The notes under the pieces: model-generated
Told to the model about the DNA's origin: nothing
The model's input: the letters and a program-made list of their open reading frames with translations, nothing else
Database searches by the model: none
Assembly: GCF_000938255.1 (NCBI RefSeq)
Contig: NZ_JYMR01000012.1
Span: forward strand, 248,001-312,000
Length of the DNA: 64,000 bases
Reading direction: 5' to 3'
Origin: Bradyrhizobium sp. LTSP849
GTDB lineage: Bacteria; Pseudomonadota; Alphaproteobacteria; Rhizobiales; Xanthobacteraceae
Shown here: positions 35,007 through 43,303 of the stretch, one piece after another
How the letters are laid out: each line of letters opens with the position of its first letter
Numbering within the stretch: the stretch's first letter is position 1
Translations under genes and position numbers: made by a program

Positions 35007-36002
35007 TCATGCTGTCTGGCTGCGGCCTTCCGGGCCCTCCGCCAGCATTTCCTTCGAACTTCGACGGTTGAAGTGTCCGAGCCGTCGCTCTCCGACGAGA
35101 CCCGCGATGCCCTGTGGGAACAGCAGCGCCGCTGCAATCAGGAGCGCGCCAACTACGATATCGACATATTTGAAGGCACGCGCTGCAAGCTCGGTCAGGG
35201 GAAATACCAGCAGCCCGCCAAAGAGTGCCCCGAACGGGTGAGCCAAGCCGCCAACCGCGGTCCATAGGACGGCAGTCAGCGACAGGTTTGGATCGAACAG
35301 CGCGGAGGAAACATGTTCGAGAACGACGGCGTTCATCGCGCCGCCATAGCCGGCCATACCGCCTGCCGCGGCAAAAACCGCGAGATGTCGCAGCCAAACC
35401 TGGTAACCGAGTTGAGCGGCCCGTACCTCGTTGCTGCCGACGGCTTTCATGACGACGCCGAAGGTGGTTCGTTCAGCCAGCATGACGAAGATGAAGTAAG
35501 CCGCAAGCGGCAGGAAGGCGAAACAGTAGGTGATACGGTTGGCGCCGAACGCCACGGCCAAACCGAACATGTACGATCCGCCGCGAAGCGACAGGCCATC
35601 CTCCCCGCCGGTAATCCCAACGAAGGAATTGGCGCACATCAGCACGATGGTCGCGACGAGTAGCGTGCAGATCACCGCAGTGTGTGCCGCTTTCATGCGG
35701 GTGACGACAAGACCGACCACGACGCCAAGCACACCGCTTGCGGCGACCGCGGCCAGAAGCATGACCGGCAGGGTAAAGCCCGAGCCGTGGGTCACGCAGG
35801 CGACATAGGATCCCAATCCGAAGAACGTTCCCTGCATGAAGCTCAGGATGCGCGCATAGGCAAAGCTCATCTGCAACGAAGCGGCGATGTAGATGAGCGT
35901 GATCATTTGGGCGCAGACGAACACGGCGTAGGGTCCAGTGACGAACGGCATCACGGCGAGAACCAGAAGCGCCACTACACCCAACGCAGTGCGAACAGAC
36001 AT
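35007..36002 (-). CDS. Branched-chain-type ABC transporter permease (LivM-type)
   Basis: A 331-residue inner-membrane permease with about 8-10 helices. The EAA-like coupling loop reads ERTTFGVVMKAVGSNEVRAA, followed by LGYQVWLRHLAVFAAAGGMA, both typical for LivM. The C-terminus is polar and long (HFNRRSSKEMLAEGPEGRSQ). The ATG at 36002 was preferred over a TTG two codons upstream; GAAAGG lies before it. Partner of the LivH-type gene 13 bp upstream. Confidence 0.92.
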   Translation of the reverse strand: MSVRTALGVVALLVLAVMPFVTGPYAVFVCAQMITLIYIAASLQMSFAYARILSFMQGTFFGLGSYVACVTHGSGFTLPVMLLAAVAASGVLGVVVGLVVTRMKAAHTAVICTLLVATIVLMCANSFVGITGGEDGLSLRGGSYMFGLAVAFGANRITYCFAFLPLAAYFIFVMLAERTTFGVVMKAVGSNEVRAAQLGYQVWLRHLAVFAAAGGMAGYGGAMNAVVLEHVSSALFDPNLSLTAVLWTAVGGLAHPFGALFGGLLVFPLTELAARAFKYVDIVVGALLIAAALLFPQGIAGLVGERRLGHFNRRSSKEMLAEGPEGRSQTA

Positions 36003-36015
36003 ATCCAACCTTTCT

Positions 36016-36888
36016 TCAGGACCGGGCCTTGGCCAGGATCCCGTCGGGCCGAAGCAGGAGAACCGGCAGCAGGAGAACCAGGGACAGGATTTCGGCCTCG
36101 CTTGGCGTCATGAATGCCGCCGCGACGCCACGCACCACGCCAAGCAGGATGGCGATCACCACCGCGCCCCATAGATTGCCGGCACCGCCGACCACGATCA
36201 CCGTGAAAGCGACAGCGAGCACGCTGGACCCCATCTGGAAATGTGCCCCCGCAATCGGCGCGACCAGTGCGCCCGCAACACCGGCAAGCAGGCTGCCGAT
36301 GATGACGGTCGCGGTGTTGATGCGGCCAGAGGAGACGCCGGAAATCAGCGCCAATTCGCGCTGCTGGGGCGCGGCTCGCATCCACAAACCGAAGCGTGTG
36401 AACCGCAGCAGCAGGAAGGTGACGATCAGGATCGCGACGGCAAGGCCGGCGACAACGAGACGGTAGCCGGGATAGTCCACACCGAAGATCGAAAACGTCG
36501 CGTCGACCGGAGGGTCAACCGAAACCGGAACCGCACCGAAGGTAGCGAGTGTGCTACTCTCGATGACAAGGAGAAGGCCGGCTGTAGCCAGGAGGCCGAT
36601 GACCGGCGGGGAATCGACGACTCTCGCCAGCACCAATCGATTGACGACCATGCCGAGGCCGCCGACGGATATTGTCGCCAACGCCGCGCCGCTCCAGAAC
36701 CCGAGGCCGAGCCGCGTGACGAATTGGGCGGTCAGCACCGCCCCCAGCATGTAGAACGAGGCGTGGGCGACGTTCATCAGGTTCATCAGCCCGAACGTCA
36801 AGCTCAGCCCCAGCGCGATCAGCGCAAAGATCAGTCCCCACACGACGCCGTTGAAGGTCTGGAAGATCAGCGCATAGGAGAAATCCAT
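36016..36888 (-). CDS. Branched-chain-type ABC transporter permease (LivH-type)
   Basis: A 290-residue inner-membrane permease with the LivH start FNGVVWGLIFALIALGLSLT and FGLMNLMNVAHASFYMLGAV, and the coupling loop RFTRFGLWMRAAPQQRELAL. The ATG at 36888 shares its A with the stop codon of the molybdoenzyme gene (TGATG), so the importer and the oxidoreductase are translated together. That coupling is the main evidence that the enzyme acts on the transported compound or its product. Confidence 0.93.
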   Translation of the reverse strand: MDFSYALIFQTFNGVVWGLIFALIALGLSLTFGLMNLMNVAHASFYMLGAVLTAQFVTRLGLGFWSGAALATISVGGLGMVVNRLVLARVVDSPPVIGLLATAGLLLVIESSTLATFGAVPVSVDPPVDATFSIFGVDYPGYRLVVAGLAVAILIVTFLLLRFTRFGLWMRAAPQQRELALISGVSSGRINTATVIIGSLLAGVAGALVAPIAGAHFQMGSSVLAVAFTVIVVGGAGNLWGAVVIAILLGVVRGVAAAFMTPSEAEILSLVLLLPVLLLRPDGILAKARS

Positions 36889-39098
36889 CACGCGACCTCG
36901 GATTCAGGAGAGACGGAGAGAATGCGGCACGCGATGCCGCCGGTGTCGGCCGAGCCGGTCGATGAGTCCCAGGGGCCGGAATAGGACATCGCCGCATTGA
37001 TATTGACGGTACGCACGCCGAACTCCGGCGCGGGCGCTTCCGGAAGCCACCAGCCCATCCCGGTGGTAAGCACACCGGGCAAAGTATCATCCGTGATCCT
37101 CGCCTTTAGGCTGCAGGTGCCGGAGGCTCGCGGTGTCGTCAGTTTGATCCAGTCGCCTTCATGAACCCCGTGCTGTTCGGCGGTCTGGGGATGGACATAG
37201 ACGAGCGGATGCGGCGAAACCTTGCGGGCCCAGGCTTGCTCGCGGAAGCGAGAATGATGATAACTCTTCTCGCGAAAGCCGGTTTGCAGGACGAGCGGGA
37301 AGTCTTCGGAGACGGCTTTCTGTTCGCGCTGGTTCGACGGCAATAGAAAGGTCGGCAGCGCCTCGACGCCGGCCTGCTCCATCACCTGCGAATACAGCTC
37401 GAACTTCCCCGATGGCGTCGCAATGACCTGCCTGGACAGGTCTCCCTGTTCGAACGGAAACGTCGCATAGCCGACACGCCGCAGTTCGGCGAGGTCGATC
37501 GCCGATTTCGCAACACAATATTCGGCAAATTCGCTCTGGGTTTTCCAGGGCAGATAGTCGCGGTATATCGCTTGGCGCTTGGCGAGCTCCTCGATCAGGA
37601 GGACCGCAATCTCCTGATCGCATTTCTGCTCGCCCTGTCGAACCGAGGCCGCAGCGGTGTAGGTCACGCAAGGGCCTCCTTGATGGAGGCTGACTTCTTC
37701 CTCTTCAAGCGTGGTGGTCTTCGGCAGGATGATGTCGGCCCACGCCGCGGTCGGAGTCATGTATTGCGAGCCGACGGCCACAAAGTCGAGCGAATTCAGC
37801 GCCGCGACGGTGCGCTCCAAGTCCGGATAGGTGAGAAGGATGTTGGCGCCGCTCGCATAGAGTGCGCGCACGGGATAAGGCTCACCGGTCAGCATCGCCG
37901 TGAGTACTGACGGGTTATGGCACGCCATCTGGTAGCCCTGCGGACCTGACCAGAGCGGAAAGTCCTTGGCACCGATCCGCAGCGCCTCGATCTCCGGCGG
38001 CAGCCGGTAGTTCGGGTCAAACAGGACGTCGAATGTCGTTTGGAAGCCTTCCGGCTTCTTGCCGCGCCGGTTGCCTCCGACGCGATCGACATTGCCGGTG
38101 ATGGCCACCAGCGTGAAGAAGGCGCGGAAGGTCTGAACCCCTGCGCTAGATCCGTCGATCCCGTGCCCGGAAATGAAGCAAGCCGGACCTCGCGCATAAT
38201 GTCGGGCAGCGGCTGCGATGTCGTGCGCCGGCACGCCGCTCTGGGCTTCGGCCCAGGACGGTGTGAGTTCGCGCACGTGTTGCGTGAAACGGTCGAACCC
38301 GTAACACCAGCTCTCGACGAACGGCTTGTCGTAAAGCTTCTCGGCGATCATGACATGCGCCATCGCGAGCGCGATGGCAGCGTCCGTTCCCGGCCGCGGA
38401 CGAAGCCACAGATCTGCGATTTCGGCCGCCGGCGTCCGGAACGGATCAATCACGACGATTGAAGCACCCTTGGCCTTTGCTCTTTTCAACGCCATCCACT
38501 GGATCGGGTCGGCCACCGACGGATTGCGGCCGACGATCAGCGCACAGGACGTTTCGTCGATGTCCTCGCCGCCGCCGACGTTCAGACCAGTCATCTTGTC
38601 CGCGACGGCGCGGCAGCCGCCGCACAGATCCTGATTGATCATCCAGTTGGGCGAACCGATCGATCGCATCAGTAGCGCCATCATCAGCCCACGGCCGAAG
38701 AACGCGCCATTTGTCGCGCCGGCGATCGCCATCGGGCCGTATCGGTGCCGGACTTCCGCGAACCGATCCGCGATCTCTCCGATGGCCTCGTCCCAGCCGA
38801 TCGGCTCGAAACGCCCCTCGCCGCGCGTGCCAGTGCGACGAAGTGGCGTGCGGAGCCGTCCATCCTGATATGTCCATTCCTTCGCGCCGCGGATGCCTTT
38901 GACGCAAAAGGCTCCCTTCGATGCTGGATGGCTCGGATTCGGGCTGATCTTCGTGACGACGCCGTTTTCGGTCGTCAAAAGCGAGCCGCAAATCGTCCCG
39001 CACTCCCAACAAGTACTGGGCTGAACTGTTCTCGCCGCATCGGGCGTTTCGGACTGGATAAATGGGCTCTGCACGACCACCTCGAAGCAAGCTCGCAC
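36888..39098 (-). CDS. Molybdopterin-dependent oxidoreductase (DMSO reductase family)
   Basis: A 736-residue bis-MGD enzyme. It carries an N-terminal 4Fe-4S motif C-x2-C-x3-C-x27-C (Cys30, 33, 37, 65), then the molybdopterin domain (GATNGAFFGRG, NQDLCGGCRAVADKMTGLN), where Cys162 is the likely molybdenum ligand as in formate dehydrogenase and Nap. The C-terminal MGD-binding domain includes FREKSYHHSRFREQAWARKV and GDWIKLTTPRASGTCSLKAR. There is no twin-arginine signal, so it is cytoplasmic. A GTG start at 39098 is assumed; GTG codons at Val7 and Val9 are alternatives. It heads the operon; the substrate is unknown. Confidence 0.92.
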   Translation of the reverse strand: MRACFEVVVQSPFIQSETPDAARTVQPSTCWECGTICGSLLTTENGVVTKISPNPSHPASKGAFCVKGIRGAKEWTYQDGRLRTPLRRTGTRGEGRFEPIGWDEAIGEIADRFAEVRHRYGPMAIAGATNGAFFGRGLMMALLMRSIGSPNWMINQDLCGGCRAVADKMTGLNVGGGEDIDETSCALIVGRNPSVADPIQWMALKRAKAKGASIVVIDPFRTPAAEIADLWLRPRPGTDAAIALAMAHVMIAEKLYDKPFVESWCYGFDRFTQHVRELTPSWAEAQSGVPAHDIAAAARHYARGPACFISGHGIDGSSAGVQTFRAFFTLVAITGNVDRVGGNRRGKKPEGFQTTFDVLFDPNYRLPPEIEALRIGAKDFPLWSGPQGYQMACHNPSVLTAMLTGEPYPVRALYASGANILLTYPDLERTVAALNSLDFVAVGSQYMTPTAAWADIILPKTTTLEEEEVSLHQGGPCVTYTAAASVRQGEQKCDQEIAVLLIEELAKRQAIYRDYLPWKTQSEFAEYCVAKSAIDLAELRRVGYATFPFEQGDLSRQVIATPSGKFELYSQVMEQAGVEALPTFLLPSNQREQKAVSEDFPLVLQTGFREKSYHHSRFREQAWARKVSPHPLVYVHPQTAEQHGVHEGDWIKLTTPRASGTCSLKARITDDTLPGVLTTGMGWWLPEAPAPEFGVRTVNINAAMSYSGPWDSSTGSADTGGIACRILSVSPESEVA

Positions 39099-39889
39099 TA
39101 CGCTATGATATATTGCAATAAAGTACAGCTATAAATTATAGTCATTAAGCGCTATTTTAGTTGCATCGCCCGGCCAACGGGCGCGGATTGCCGCAAAAAA
39201 ACCAGCAGATCGGTAGCGGACTCAAAGGTTATGGCCGAAACTGCTGTCTGTTTTTAATGCAAGAGTGGCTCTCGCAATCGGAACGCCAAGGGCGCGAGAC
39301 CAATATCTACACGCGGATAACCTCCCAGTGCACACGTGGTGCACACCCTGCCTTCTAATCCTTTGAAGTAATTTGAACTCTCGCTCCAATCCATCATGGG
39401 GAAGCTCAAGCTAGTTGGATCAAGCAACGTCCAACACGCGAGACTCATCCCTGATGGGAATGTCGTAGTTCGAAACCCTTGCAGGAGCCGAGTAGCGAAT
39501 CTCAACTCCACGGGTTGCAGGTTTGAACGCCCGTCCGAAGGGCTCGGGTCGCGCCGACGTTTGCCAGCGAGACTAAACTCCTGCTGTCCGCGAGGGTGCG
39601 TATCGGCGAAAGCGTCTCGGCCCCTCCCGCAATTGCGCACTAGACTGGGCCAGCGCCGACATGCTCGCCGCAAGCTCCTCGCAATGATGGTACAGCCACT
39701 ACTTTCGCGACATTGCGCCACCAGACTCATTGCGACGCAACAATCAAAATGAGACTGCGCGTCAAACTACACGAGGGTTGCAACATCCGCGCCGCGCCCG
39801 GTATCGGCTAGCCTTCCGTGCAACAACCGGACGTTCGCGCTCGCTACATCAAACAATACGACGTCGGCAAAACACTAGGGAGGAGACCA
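39099..39889. other. Divergent control region and gene-free stretch between two Liv operons
   Basis: About 790 bp without a supported gene. The part at 39100-39165 is very AT-rich and should hold the promoter of the minus-strand molybdoenzyme operon. The rest (39170-39800) has lower coding quality than any neighbour: open frames exist on both strands but show no domain, signal peptide or ribosome site. It may hold decayed sequence. The promoter of the plus-strand operon should lie in its last 150 bp. Confidence 0.5.
39109..39122. promoter_or_regulatory. Possible MarR operator in front of the molybdoenzyme operon
   Basis: The perfect palindrome TATTGCAATA (39111-39120) lies about 15 bp upstream of the assumed start of the molybdoenzyme gene. 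TTGCAA-centred palindromes are common MarR-family sites, and a MarR gene ends this operon. This is inference from position and symmetry only. Confidence 0.35.
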
Positions 39890-41140
39890 ATGCTGAGAGG
39901 TAGTGTGGGATTGATTGCGTTAAGCAGCCTTTTGTTCTCTGGCACCGCCTTCGCGCAGGAGAAGATCAAGGTCGGCGTCACCGCAACGCTCGAAGGCACT
40001 TACACCGTTCTCGGTGAGGACGGCATCCGCGGCTTCCAGACGGCGCTCAACGTGCTGGGTAAGAAGGTCGGCGATAAAGAGCTCGAATTCGTTATCGCCT
40101 CGACTGACGCAACGCCGGACTCCGCCGTGCGCGCCGTGCGCAAGCTGATCGAGCAGGACAAGGTGCAGATCCTGCTGTCGCCGCTGTCCGGTGACGAAGG
40201 CATTGCCGTCAAGAATTTTGCAAAGACCCATCCGGAGTTGACCTTCATCAACGCCGCCTCCGGAGCCCAGGAAACGACCTATGTCGACCCCGCCCCGAAC
40301 TTCTTCCGCTACAATATGGATGGTGCGCAGTGGCAGGTGGGCCTCGGTAAATATGCCTACGACGAGAAGAAGTATCGCAAGATCGCGACCGTCGGCGAGG
40401 ACTATTCCTTCATCTACACGCAGGTATTTGGCCTCGTGCTCGAATTCTGCGGCGCAGGGGGACAGGTCACCAACCGGCAATGGGTTCCGCTCGGCACCAA
40501 GGACTTTGCTTCAGTCATCGCTGCGCTTCCGGATGACGTCGATGCGATCTATCTCGGCCTCGGCGGCGCCGACGCCGTCAACTTCCTCAACCAGTACCAG
40601 CAGGCCGGGGGCAAGGCACATCTGATGGGCGGCTCGATCATGATCGATCAGACCATCCTGTCGTCCAAGGGTAATGCCAAGAACGCGCTGGTCGGCACGC
40701 TGGCCGCGAGCGGCCAAGCCGACACCTGGGAGGATCCGGGCTGGCAGAAATTCGTGAAGGACTATCAGGATGCTTTCCCGCCCAACAAGCGCTTCCCCAG
40801 CCCGTCGCTGCTCGCCACCAACTATTACGGCTCGACCATGGCGCTGATCCTGGCGCTACGTCAGGTCAATGGCGATCTCAGCGACAACCAGTCCAAATAC
40901 AAGGCCGCGCTGGCCAAGATCGAGCTCGATGCGCCCAACGGCAAGATCAAGCTTGACGCCAACCGCCAGGCGATCGGTACAAACTTCGTCACCGAGGTCG
41001 TCGACGACGGCAAGGGGGCGCTGTTCAGCAAGGTCGTGAAGGTGATCCCAAACGTGAACCAGACGCTGGGCTATGACCCCGCGGTGTTCGCCAAGATCGG
41101 TTTGCCAAGCCGCACAGTTCCTGAATGTAAGAAATACTGA
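39890..41140 (+). CDS. ABC transporter substrate-binding protein (Liv/AmiC type)
   Basis: A 416-residue periplasmic binding protein at the head of the large plus-strand locus. The ATG at 39890 has GGGAGGAG six bases upstream; a signal peptide (1-22, ending AFA) is followed by QEKIKVGVTATLEGTYTVLG. The Peripla_BP_6 core includes STDATPDSAVRAVRKLIEQD, HPELTFINAASGAQETTYVD and NFFRYNMDGAQWQVGLGKYA. Phe, Tyr and Trp are frequent around the predicted cleft, which would suit an aromatic or cyclic ligand, but that is speculative. A long hairpin after the gene may favour its higher expression relative to the rest. Confidence 0.92.
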   Translation: MLRGSVGLIALSSLLFSGTAFAQEKIKVGVTATLEGTYTVLGEDGIRGFQTALNVLGKKVGDKELEFVIASTDATPDSAVRAVRKLIEQDKVQILLSPLSGDEGIAVKNFAKTHPELTFINAASGAQETTYVDPAPNFFRYNMDGAQWQVGLGKYAYDEKKYRKIATVGEDYSFIYTQVFGLVLEFCGAGGQVTNRQWVPLGTKDFASVIAALPDDVDAIYLGLGGADAVNFLNQYQQAGGKAHLMGGSIMIDQTILSSKGNAKNALVGTLAASGQADTWEDPGWQKFVKDYQDAFPPNKRFPSPSLLATNYYGSTMALILALRQVNGDLSDNQSKYKAALAKIELDAPNGKIKLDANRQAIGTNFVTEVVDDGKGALFSKVVKVIPNVNQTLGYDPAVFAKIGLPSRTVPECKKY

Positions 41141-41166
41141 CGTAGTCTCGTTCGCAAAGTGATGAT

Positions 41167-41219
41167 CGGGGAGAGATTTGCAAAGCGTGGACATCGTGCG
41201 CCCTTGCATTCTCTCCCCG
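41167..41219 (+). repeat. Long-range hairpin between binding-protein and regulator genes
   Basis: CGGGGAGAG (41167-41175) is the exact reverse complement of CTCTCCCCG (41211-41219), with a further partly paired segment inside (ATTTGCA with TGCAT). No T run follows. It may partly stop transcription or protect the 3' end of the binding-protein message. Confidence 0.45.
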
Positions 41220-41262
41220 GTTGTTGAACGCTAAAAAAACAAGAGCTTCTGGGAGGGAAGGC

Positions 41263-42090
41263 ATGAGCCGGGCGCTCGCCGTCTTTCACGGTCGTTTCGG
41301 CCGGGCGACGGTCTATCAGTTGAACCGCCCCTTCAACATCCACGCGCATCGCGAAGGTCATTTGATCTTCCATGTCGGCGGGCGTCCTGCATGCATCGAT
41401 GTCAACGATGGACGTTACGAGCTCACCGAAGGTTCCGTGGTCGCAGTCAATCCATGGGAGCCGCATAATTTCCTTCCGTCTGATCTCGACGGAGGCGCCG
41501 TCTTCTTCGTGCTCTACGTCAATGCGGAGTGGTTCGCGCCCGATGCGCCCGGCGCCGACCGCCTGCGCTTCGGCCGCACCCAGTTCGCGCGGTCGACCGC
41601 ACTGGATAAGCATATTCGGCACGCGGCTGCCCTTGTATGCGGTGCACCCTCGCTGAATAGCCTCGATGGCGAACTGAGAAGTCTGATCGACATCTGCTAC
41701 GATGAAAGCTGGCAGCAGGCGGAGACCTCACCCGATCCGCGCGCGAGTGGCTCAGTCACCGATTTTCGTGTTCGCAAGTGCATCAAGATGATGTCGGAGA
41801 GCCCCGGCGCCGAGATCGAGCTCGACACTATCGCGCGCGAATCCGGCCTGTCGCGGCCGCATTTTTACCGACTGTTCCGCACTCAGACCGGCGTCACCCC
41901 GCATCTCTATCTCAACACGCTGATGATGGAACAGGCGCTGGAGGCGCTCGTGGCGAGCGAGGCACCGATCGCGGATATCGGCTTCGACCTTGGCTTCTCA
42001 TCGCAGAGCGGTTTCACCCGTTTCTTCGCCGCCAATGTCGGCATGGCGCCGACCGATTATCGCCGCGCGGCCAAGGTTTTGCGCGCCTGA
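41263..42090 (+). CDS. AraC-family transcriptional regulator
   Basis: A 275-residue regulator. The ATG at 41263 has GGGAGGGAAGG upstream. The N-terminal cupin-like ligand domain (about 1-150, with HAHREGHLIFHVGGRPACID and VVAVNPWEPHNF) precedes two helix-turn-helix units (about 175-270): ELDTIARESGLSRPHFYRLF and APIADIGFDLGFSSQSGFTR. Gene position, just after the binding protein and before the permeases, makes it the likely activator of this locus, with the imported compound or a product as ligand. Confidence 0.92.
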   Translation: MSRALAVFHGRFGRATVYQLNRPFNIHAHREGHLIFHVGGRPACIDVNDGRYELTEGSVVAVNPWEPHNFLPSDLDGGAVFFVLYVNAEWFAPDAPGADRLRFGRTQFARSTALDKHIRHAAALVCGAPSLNSLDGELRSLIDICYDESWQQAETSPDPRASGSVTDFRVRKCIKMMSESPGAEIELDTIARESGLSRPHFYRLFRTQTGVTPHLYLNTLMMEQALEALVASEAPIADIGFDLGFSSQSGFTRFFAANVGMAPTDYRRAAKVLRA

Positions 42091-42232
42091 CAGGTGCGCG
42101 AAAAGATACTGTCGATCAAGCGTCTCCCCTGCAGTCGCATTAGGATGTACGGAACGCGGTCCCGAGAAGAGGATCGCGGTCGATAGGGAGCGCACGTTCA
42201 TGGCAGGGCTTGCGGCCGGCAACGGTCTGCGT

Positions 42233-42272
42233 GCCCCCTCGCCCCCTTTGGGGGAAGTGAGTTGGGGTGACG
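42233..42272 (+). repeat. Decayed copy of a CCCCCTC-type intergenic palindrome
   Basis: The sequence begins GCCCCCTCGCCCCCTTTGGG and continues through GGGAAGTGAGTTGGGGTGA. It contains the hairpin CCCCC-TTT-GGGGG and resembles the short C-rich/G-rich intergenic palindromes that I recall from Rhizobiales genomes. It lies just before the LivH-type gene. Confidence 0.4.
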
Positions 42273-42291
42273 TGAAGACGGAGTGGCGGTC

Positions 42292-43302
42292 ATGACGCGC
42301 TTTGTCGAGCGCCATCCAGCCTGGGCGCTGATTATCATCATCGCGATCGCGGTGGCGCTTTGGCTGATCTTCGCGGTGTGGCCGCCAGGGCTTGAAGAAG
42401 CAATCGGCCGCAAGCGGGTCTTCCTCAACGCGCTCTTCAACGGCATTACGCTTGGCGGTCTCTATTTTCTCGTCGCCAGCGGCTTTACGCTGATCTTCGG
42501 CCTGATGCGCAACGTCAATCTCGCGCACGGCTCGCTCTATCTGTTCGGCGGCTATGTCGGCTACGCCATCAGCGCGTCGACCGGATCCTGGATCCTCTCG
42601 TTCATCATCGCCTTCATCCTGACGGCGCTGGTCGGCGTCCTGCTTCAAGTTCTGGTCTTCCGCCGCATGGAAGGCCAGGATCTACGTCAGACCATGGTCA
42701 CGATCGGGCTCTCCATCGTGTTTGCCGATCTGATGTTGTGGGCCTGCGGCGGTGACTTCTACCAGATCCAGACCCCGAACTGGCTGATCGGTCCGATCGA
42801 GCTGCCGCTGATCACCGCGGTGAAGTCCTCGGGCGAGCCGGTCTACCTCCGGTATCCGGCGGTGCGGCTCGTGATCTTCGCAGCGTCTGTCGTGATCGGC
42901 GTCGCGATGTGGCTCGCGCTCAACCGCACCCGGATCGGCATGATCATCCGCGCCGGCGTCGACGACCGCGATATCCTCGCCGCGACCGGCGTGCGCATCC
43001 AGCTCGTTTTCGTGCTGGTGTTCGCGTTCGGTGCGGGGCTCGCCGGCATCGCGGGGGTGGTCGGCGGCACCTTCCAGTCGCTCTCTCCCGGCGAGGACAT
43101 CCGCTTCCTGCTCGCCTCGCTCGTGGTCGTGATCGTCGGCGGCATGGGCTCGATCCCCGGCGCCGCGCTCGGCGCACTGATCATCGGCCTCGCCGAGCAG
43201 CTCGGCTCGGTCTACATCCCGACCTACGCCATCGTCGTGACTTTCCTGATCATGGTGCTGGTGCTGGCGATCCGGCCGCAAGGCCTGTTGGCGAGGCGCT
43301 GA
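42292..43302 (+). CDS. Branched-chain-type ABC transporter permease (LivH-type)
   Basis: A 336-residue inner-membrane permease. It has an extra N-terminal helix (about 10-30), then the LivH core ALFNGITLGGLYFLVASGFT and LIFGLMRNVNLAHGSLYLFG, and the coupling loop NRTRIGMIIRAGVDDRDILA. The ATG at 42292 is preferred over a GTG three codons upstream because GGAG is correctly spaced. It begins the tightly packed run of genes that extends to 57.9 kb. Confidence 0.93.
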   Translation: MTRFVERHPAWALIIIIAIAVALWLIFAVWPPGLEEAIGRKRVFLNALFNGITLGGLYFLVASGFTLIFGLMRNVNLAHGSLYLFGGYVGYAISASTGSWILSFIIAFILTALVGVLLQVLVFRRMEGQDLRQTMVTIGLSIVFADLMLWACGGDFYQIQTPNWLIGPIELPLITAVKSSGEPVYLRYPAVRLVIFAASVVIGVAMWLALNRTRIGMIIRAGVDDRDILAATGVRIQLVFVLVFAFGAGLAGIAGVVGGTFQSLSPGEDIRFLLASLVVVIVGGMGSIPGAALGALIIGLAEQLGSVYIPTYAIVVTFLIMVLVLAIRPQGLLARR

Positions 43303-43303
43303 G

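Noticed and set aside
39510..39560. A possible tRNA T-arm (GGTTTGAACGCCC)
   Set aside because: No matching acceptor, D or anticodon arms could be drawn around it.
39254..39730. A 158-codon minus-strand open frame in the intergenic region
   Set aside because: It has no ribosome site, signal or domain, and its Ser/Arg/Leu-rich composition looks like random translation.
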